NCBI GenBank assembly: GCA_964417875.1 | Contig: CAYQJU010000089.1 | Location: forward strand, 1 to 10,117 | Length of the DNA: 10,117 bases | Reading direction: 5' to 3' | From: ZC4RG30 sp964417875 | GTDB lineage: Bacteria > Pseudomonadota > Gammaproteobacteria > Steroidobacterales > Steroidobacteraceae | Shown here: piece by piece, positions 6,072 to 10,117 of the stretch | Layout: each line of letters begins with the position of its first letter | Numbering within the stretch: position 1 is the first letter of the stretch | The notes under the pieces: generated by a model | Seen by the model: only the letters and a program-made list of their open reading frames with translations | The model's database searches: none | What the model was told of the DNA's origin: nothing | Position numbers and translations under genes: made by a program

Positions 6072-6856
6072 GCACCACTCCCGCGCAGCAGCTTGCTGAA
6101 ACCATCCGCGCCGTGCGCCGCGAGCGCGTGGCCGTGGTCGCCTTCATCACCGCGGGCTTTCCGTCGAAGGAGCGCTTCCGCGACGACCTGCTCGCCGTGG
6201 CCAGCGAGGCCGACGTGGTGGAGATCGGCATTCCGTTCACCGATCCCATGGCCGACGGCGTCACCATCCAGCGCTCCAGCCATGCGGCGCTGAGGCAGGG
6301 CGTGACCCTGCGGTGGATCCTCGATGCACTGAAGTCGCTGCCGGAGACAAAGGCGCGCCTGGTGTTCATGGGCTACTTCAATCCGATGCTGGCCTATGGC
6401 CTGGAGAAGCTGGCGCGCGATGCGGCGGCAGTGGGCATCTGCGGATTCATCGTGCCCGACCTGCCCATCGAGGAAAGCACGCATTTCGAGAAGGCACTGG
6501 GCGAGCAGGGCCTGGCCATCATCCGCATGGTCACGCCGGTGACGCCGCCCGAACGCCTGGAAGAGCTCTGTCGCGGCGCCCAGGGTTTCGTGTATGCGGT
6601 GTCGATGACCGGCACCACGGGCCGCTCGGTGGGCGGCGAGGGTGGTGTGTCGCAGGCGACCTGCGACTACCTCGATCGCGTGCGCGCGCTGGCGCCGGTA
6701 CCGGTGTGTGCCGGCTTCGGCATCCGCTCGCATGCGCAGGTGAAGGCGCTGGCACCGCATGTCGATGGCATCGTCGTCGGGTCTGCGGTTATCGAAGCAA
6801 TGGAAAAGGGAGATTCCACGGCCGGGTTGCTGCGCCGCCTGCGCGGCGAAAGCTGA
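6068..6856 (+). CDS. trpA: tryptophan synthase alpha subunit
   Basis: TrpA cleaves indole-3-glycerol phosphate to indole and glyceraldehyde-3-phosphate and feeds indole to TrpB in the alpha2-beta2 complex. From GTG 6068 it has 262 residues, the usual size. The catalytic pair is present: Glu52 in VEIGIPFTDP and Asp63 in ADG. GYFNPMLAYG, GFIVPDLP, the SMTGTTG loop (179-185) and CAGFGIRS with IVVGSAV complete the barrel. The E. coli loop SRTGVTG has Arg where this has Met180, and ADGVTIQ replaces ADGPTIQ. GTGA overlaps the trpB stop, with a strong ribosome binding site. It is the last trp gene, and no terminator hairpin follows it before the transporter gene. Confidence 0.96.
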   Translation: MSTTPAQQLAETIRAVRRERVAVVAFITAGFPSKERFRDDLLAVASEADVVEIGIPFTDPMADGVTIQRSSHAALRQGVTLRWILDALKSLPETKARLVFMGYFNPMLAYGLEKLARDAAAVGICGFIVPDLPIEESTHFEKALGEQGLAIIRMVTPVTPPERLEELCRGAQGFVYAVSMTGTTGRSVGGEGGVSQATCDYLDRVRALAPVPVCAGFGIRSHAQVKALAPHVDGIVVGSAVIEAMEKGDSTAGLLRRLRGES

Positions 6857-6860
6857 GCCG

Positions 6861-6866
6861 CATAAT
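6861..6866 (+). promoter_or_regulatory. candidate -10 box for a leaderless transporter mRNA
   Basis: CATAAT matches the TATAAT consensus at five of six bases, in otherwise GC-rich sequence between trpA and the transporter. Its last base is six bases before GTG 6873, so transcription would start at or next to the start codon. I see no convincing -35 box near 6838-6843. The site is visible; its function is inferred. Confidence 0.4.
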
Positions 6867-6872
6867 CGCCCG

Positions 6873-8120
6873 GTGAGGATCAAGGTCGCCAACGCGCGGG
6901 GCGCGCCGACGCTGGGCATCACGGTGCTGCTGGCCAGCCTGTCGATGATCAGCCCGCTGTCCATCGACACCTTCCTGCCGTCCTTCCCGACCATCGCGCG
7001 CGAGTTCGGCATCTCCGACTGGCAGGTGCAGCAGATCATCACCGCCTACCTGCTGCCGTTCGCATTCTTCGCGCTGGTGCACGGCCCGGTGTCCGATGCA
7101 CTGGGCCGGCGGCGCGTGGTGATCACCGGCCTGGTGCTCTACACGGCCGGTTCGGTGGGCTGTTTCTTGGCGCCCACCTTCGGCACGCTGCTGTTCTGCC
7201 GCGTGCTGCAGGGACTGGCCGCCGGCATCGGTCCCACCGTGGCGCGCGCGGTGGTGCGCGACCTCTTCGACGGCACCAATGCACAGCGGCTGATGAGCAG
7301 CATGATGCTGGTGTTCTCGCTGGCGCCCGCGGTGGCGCCCATCATCGGCGGCTGGGTGCATGTGTCGCTGGGCTGGCGCTGGGTGTTCGGCATGCTGGTG
7401 GTGCTGGGAGGCCTGCTGATGCTGGCCTGCATCACGCTGCTGCCCGAGACGCATCCGGTGGAGCGGCGCACGCCATTCAAGGTGCGCGTGCTGATCGCCA
7501 ACTGCTGGCGCGTCGCCAGCGGCGCGTCGTTCTTCCTGATGGCCATCGCCGCGGCGCTGGCCATCGCCTCGGTATTCATCTACATCGGTTCGGCGCCGGC
7601 CATCATCCTGGAGGTATGGGGCCTGCGCGAAACGCAGTTCCACTACATCTTCATCCCGGTGGTGGCCGGATTCATGATCGCCTCGTTTGCCAGCGGCCGC
7701 ATGGCCGGGCGCATGCGCCGCTCCACGCAGTTGCACATCGGCTTCGGCTCGCTGAGCTTCGCCGGCGGCGTGGGCGTGCTGGCCCACACGCTGATCCCGG
7801 GCGGGGCGCCCATCCTGCTGGTGCAGCTGCTGTGGTTCTGCATGGCGCTGGGTGCACAGCTCACCTATCCGGTGCTGTCGCTGGAGATGATCGACATGCA
7901 CCCGGAGGCACGCGGTGCGGCCGCCTCGGTGCAGTCCTTCGTGGCGCTGGGCATCGGTGCGCTGGTGATGGGCATGGTGGCGCCGATGCTCGAAGGTGAC
8001 CTGCACGCGCTGGCGTGGATCTCGCTGGGCGGTGGCGTGGTGGCATGGGGCGCATGGCGGCTGGGCAAGGCCTTGCGCGTCGGACCCGGCCCGGCAGGGC
8101 GGGGGACAGGCGCGGGCTAG
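6873..8120 (+). CDS. Bcr/CflA-family MFS drug or metabolite exporter
   Basis: This is a proton-driven inner-membrane exporter of the major facilitator superfamily, DHA1/Bcr-CflA branch. From GTG 6873 it has 415 residues with about 12 hydrophobic segments. TM1 holds the family-type acidic motif DTFLPSFP (Asp32 onward); MFS motif A is GPVSDALGRRR (71-81); FCRVLQGLAAGIGPTVARAVVRD and APIIGGW follow in TM4-TM5, matching this family closely. The C-terminal tail is short and rich in Gly, Ala and Pro. The substrate cannot be read from sequence; Bcr/CflA members export bicyclomycin, chloramphenicol, other drugs, or cysteine-type metabolites. It lies 16 bases after trpA with no visible ribosome binding site, but with CATAAT just upstream, so it may be read both from the trp operon and as a leaderless message. 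Its stop overlaps the convergent DUF421 gene. Confidence 0.88.
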   Translation: MRIKVANARGAPTLGITVLLASLSMISPLSIDTFLPSFPTIAREFGISDWQVQQIITAYLLPFAFFALVHGPVSDALGRRRVVITGLVLYTAGSVGCFLAPTFGTLLFCRVLQGLAAGIGPTVARAVVRDLFDGTNAQRLMSSMMLVFSLAPAVAPIIGGWVHVSLGWRWVFGMLVVLGGLLMLACITLLPETHPVERRTPFKVRVLIANCWRVASGASFFLMAIAAALAIASVFIYIGSAPAIILEVWGLRETQFHYIFIPVVAGFMIASFASGRMAGRMRRSTQLHIGFGSLSFAGGVGVLAHTLIPGGAPILLVQLLWFCMALGAQLTYPVLSLEMIDMHPEARGAAASVQSFVALGIGALVMGMVAPMLEGDLHALAWISLGGGVVAWGAWRLGKALRVGPGPAGRGTGAG

Positions 8121-8656
8121 GGCACCGAGCTGTGCGGCTGCGGTGCCGGCTGCGGCGAGCCGGACTTCTTGCGCCGCACCGCGGTGACCTTGCCTTCCCC
8201 CTCGACATAGGCCGCCTTCACCTCGGCCAGATCCTCGATGCCCAGTTCGCGCAGGTGGCTCATCAGCTCCTCTTCGGTGAGCCATTCCTGGCGCATGTGG
8301 CGGCGAAGCATGCGGCCGTCCCGCACCACCTGCAGCGGCGCGCCCGAGACCAGTTTCTCGACCAGGCGGCTGCGGTAGCTGGCCGCGTTCACCACATAGT
8401 TCCACGCCATCAGCGTTGCGATCACGACCACGGCATCGGCCAGTGCGGAGTAATCGCCGATGGCCTGCGCGCCGGCATTGGCGATCAGCACGATGAACAC
8501 CAGGTCCATGGTGGCCAGCTGCCCGCCGGTGCGGCGCGGCATCACGCGCATCAGCACCAGGATGGCGAAATACAGCACCGAGCCGCGCACCACCAGTTCG
8601 AGCAGCGGCGCCTCGGGCAGGAAGACAGCGGTCCAGTCATCGGGAAGGAAACCCAT
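8117..8656 (-). CDS. DUF421 / YetF-like inner-membrane protein
   Basis: The protein has 179 residues. Three hydrophobic segments, roughly 18-36, 47-66 and 71-90, are followed by a soluble domain from about 93. The stretch MRVMPRRTGGQLATMDLVFIVLI (36-58) has the layout of the DUF421 signature (R-x-x-G-K/R-R-x-x-x-x-x-x-D-F). The family includes Bacillus YetF and has no settled biochemical role; some Bacillus relatives act in spore germination, which is not relevant here. The tail from about 155 is Lys/Arg then Pro/Gln/Ser rich and probably disordered. ATG 8656 is the only sensible start; an upstream stop lies at 8732-8734, and no clear ribosome binding site is visible. It lies downstream of ubiB on the same strand and may be co-transcribed. 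Its stop overlaps the transporter stop by 4 bases. Confidence 0.8.
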   Translation of the reverse strand: MGFLPDDWTAVFLPEAPLLELVVRGSVLYFAILVLMRVMPRRTGGQLATMDLVFIVLIANAGAQAIGDYSALADAVVVIATLMAWNYVVNAASYRSRLVEKLVSGAPLQVVRDGRMLRRHMRQEWLTEEELMSHLRELGIEDLAEVKAAYVEGEGKVTAVRRKKSGSPQPAPQPHSSVP

Positions 8657-8780
8657 GAGCGCCGACGCTAAGCCGCGCTTGAAGCGCGAGCCTGTCCGGC
8701 GTGCGCCGCGGCCTGCGGCAGGCGGGTTCCTTCACGCCGGCCATCGCCGGACCCGGGGCGTGACGCTCTCTTGCTGTGGC
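8657..8780. other. hairpin-rich spacer between ubiB and the DUF421 gene
   Basis: This 124-base gap holds three short inverted repeats: CGCGCTT/AAGCGCG at 8675-8689, GCCTG/CAGGC around CGG at 8711-8723, and a nested pair in which CACGCC (8733-8738) matches GGCGTG (8757-8762), enclosing CCGGC/GCCGG at 8737-8750. None is followed by a T run on the strand leaving ubiB, so no intrinsic terminator is evident. It may be a REP-like element or an mRNA-stabilising structure. I see no promoter I can defend. Confidence 0.5.
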
Positions 8781-10117
8781 TCAGGACCGCTTCAGTACCA
8801 GCCGCAGCAGCCACAGCGCTCCGGCGCCGGCGACCCCCCAGCCCAGCCACTCCGGACCCGCCCGGCCCGCCACCAGCATCACGCCGGCCAGCAGCACCAG
8901 CGCTGCCGCGATCGTGTCGCTGCCGCGCGCCTGGCGCTGCTGCCGCCGCGCCTCGGCCACGCGATGCGCATCGGCTGCAAAAGGCGACCATGAGGGCTGC
9001 GGCCGAGCCGCCGCCACCACCTTCTGCCGCAAGGCCACCGGCGAGGCCTCCAGCGCATCGAGCAGCTCGGGCATCTGCTTCCACAGCCGCCGCGCCACAT
9101 TGGCCGGATGGTTCTTCTCGCGCATCCATTCGCGCAGGATGGGGCTGGCGGTCTTCCAGATATCCAGGTCCGGATACAACTGGCGCCCCAGGCCCTCGAT
9201 GTTGAACATGGTCTTCTGCAGCAGGATCAGCTGCGGCTGGATGCGCGCATCGAAGCGCCGCAGCGCCTCGAACAGCCGCAGCAGCACCGTGGCGAAGGAG
9301 ATCTCCTTCAGCGGCTTGTCGAAGATCGGCTCGCAGATGGTGCGGATCGCCGCCTCCATCTCCTCGACGCGGATGTCATGCGGCACCCAGCCGGATTCCA
9401 CATGCAGCAGCGCCACGCGCCGGTAGTCGCGGTCGAACACGGCCAGGAAGTTGCGCGCCAGGTAATCCTGGTCGCGCGCATCCAGCGTGCCGACGATGCC
9501 GAAGTCCACCGCCGCATAGCGCGGGTTGGCCGGATCATCGGCCAGCACGAAGATGTTGCCCGGGTGCATGTCGGCGTGGAAGAAGTTGTGCCGGAACACC
9601 TGCGTGAAGAAGATCTCCACGCCGTTCTCCGACAGCCGGCGGAAGTCCACGCCCAGCTCGCGCAGCCGCACGATGTCGCCAATCGGCACGCCGTGGATGC
9701 GCTCGAGCACCAGCAGGTTCTCGCGACACAGGTCCCAGTGCACTTCGGGCACATGCAGCCGCGGATCGCCTGTGAAGTTGCGCTTCAGGTGCGTGGCATT
9801 GCCGGCTTCGCGCAGCAGGTCGAGTTCATCGAGGATGGTGCGCTCGTACTCGCGCACCACTTCGACCGGCCGCAGGCGCGCCGCCTCGGCCGAATACCGG
9901 TCGGCCAGCCGCGCCAGTTCATAGAGCACATCCAGGTCACGCGCGATGATGGCGCGCATGCCCGGCCGCAGGATCTTGACGATCACCTCGCGCCCATCCG
10001 GCAGCGTGGCGGCATGCACCTGCGCGATGGACGCGGCCGCCAGCGGCGTGGTGTCGAAGCTCGCGAACACCGATTCGAGCGGCACGCCCAGTGATTCCTC
10101 GGCGATGCGCCGCGCCA
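8781..10117 (-). CDS. ubiB: ubiquinone biosynthesis kinase-like protein UbiB (5' end outside window)
   Basis: UbiB is an atypical ABC1/ADCK-type kinase or ATPase needed for ubiquinone synthesis at the inner membrane. About 445 C-terminal residues are present and the frame stays open to the right edge, so roughly the first 100 residues, including the KxGQ motif, are missing. Counting from the GTG at 10085: PLAAASIAQVH (14-24) is the alanine-rich nucleotide loop, Lys37 in VIVKIL binds ATP, Glu93 lies in REAGNA, HADMHPGN (170-177) is the catalytic loop and DFG (194-196) binds metal. PQLILLQKTMFNIEG and two hydrophobic segments near 391-407 and 413-430 are the C-terminal hallmarks. In many gammaproteobacteria it follows ubiE and ubiJ, which would then lie to the right. 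A distant alternative is another ABC1-family kinase, but the membrane tail favours UbiB. Confidence 0.92.
   Translation of the reverse strand, partial: ARRIAEESLGVPLESVFASFDTTPLAAASIAQVHAATLPDGREVIVKILRPGMRAIIARDLDVLYELARLADRYSAEAARLRPVEVVREYERTILDELDLLREAGNATHLKRNFTGDPRLHVPEVHWDLCRENLLVLERIHGVPIGDIVRLRELGVDFRRLSENGVEIFFTQVFRHNFFHADMHPGNIFVLADDPANPRYAAVDFGIVGTLDARDQDYLARNFLAVFDRDYRRVALLHVESGWVPHDIRVEEMEAAIRTICEPIFDKPLKEISFATVLLRLFEALRRFDARIQPQLILLQKTMFNIEGLGRQLYPDLDIWKTASPILREWMREKNHPANVARRLWKQMPELLDALEASPVALRQKVVAAARPQPSWSPFAADAHRVAEARRQQRQARGSDTIAAALVLLAGVMLVAGRAGPEWLGWGVAGAGALWLLRLVLKRS

Noticed and set aside
5942..6856. Longer trpA from ATG 5942
   Set aside because: It would overlap trpB by 130 bases; GTG 6068 has a strong ribosome binding site and gives a normal 262-residue protein.
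6841..6880. Terminator between trpA and the transporter
   Set aside because: GCGCCGCCTGCGCGGC near 6832-6847 can fold weakly, but no T run follows.
6759..8120. Longer transporter from ATG 6759
   Set aside because: The extra 38 residues overlap trpA, are not hydrophobic or family-like, and GTG 6873 places TM1 at the usual distance from the N-terminus.
1..10117. Mobile elements, CRISPR arrays, tRNA or rRNA genes
   Set aside because: No transposase-like protein, spaced repeat array, or cloverleaf/rRNA-like sequence was seen; the only long exact repeat found is the assembly duplication.

Overview
The window is a high-G+C (clearly GC-rich by eye, with strong third-position G/C bias) bacterial chromosomal segment. 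It carries a complete, unfused tryptophan biosynthesis operon on the + strand, trpE-trpG-trpD-trpC-trpF-trpB-trpA, followed by a Bcr/CflA-type MFS transporter. Two genes on the opposite strand converge on it: a DUF421/YetF-like membrane protein and ubiB, which runs off the right edge. UbiB and the Bcr/CflA protein resemble gammaproteobacterial forms. My guess is a gammaproteobacterium of the Xanthomonadales/Nevskiales sort, but several Trp proteins (TrpC, TrpF, TrpA) differ from the usual forms of that group, so the assignment is tentative.

Positions 1-120 hold the 3' end of a trp leader peptide (three consecutive Trp codons, then a stop). They can form alternative hairpins ending in a strong intrinsic terminator just before trpE, which is a textbook ribosome-mediated attenuator. 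The promoter and the leader start codon lie left of the window.

Positions ~107-6856 are the seven trp genes, packed with overlaps (GTGA/ATGA), an abutting stop and start (TGAATG) or at most 11 bases between genes, so they are very likely co-transcribed and translationally coupled. Together they encode all enzymes from chorismate to tryptophan: TrpE/TrpG make anthranilate, TrpD adds phosphoribose, TrpF isomerises, TrpC forms indole glycerol phosphate, and TrpA/TrpB make tryptophan. trpD is interrupted by 100 Ns flanked by an identical 55-base direct repeat. Removing the Ns and one repeat copy restores a single 349-residue TrpD, so this is almost certainly an assembly-joining artefact and not a real insertion or frameshift.

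Positions 6873-8120 encode the MFS transporter, 16 bases after trpA. A CATAAT -10-like box sits exactly where it would give a leaderless transcript starting at the GTG. Its stop codon overlaps tail-to-tail by 4 bases with that of the DUF421 gene (8117-8656, minus). Positions 8657-8780 are a short hairpin-rich spacer, and ubiB (ubiquinone biosynthesis, minus) fills the rest.

I see no mobile element, CRISPR array, tRNA or rRNA, and no clearly new system. The points most worth a second look are the attenuator and its overlap with the trpE start, the false gap in trpD, the non-canonical residues in TrpF and TrpC, and the probable leaderless transporter gene.
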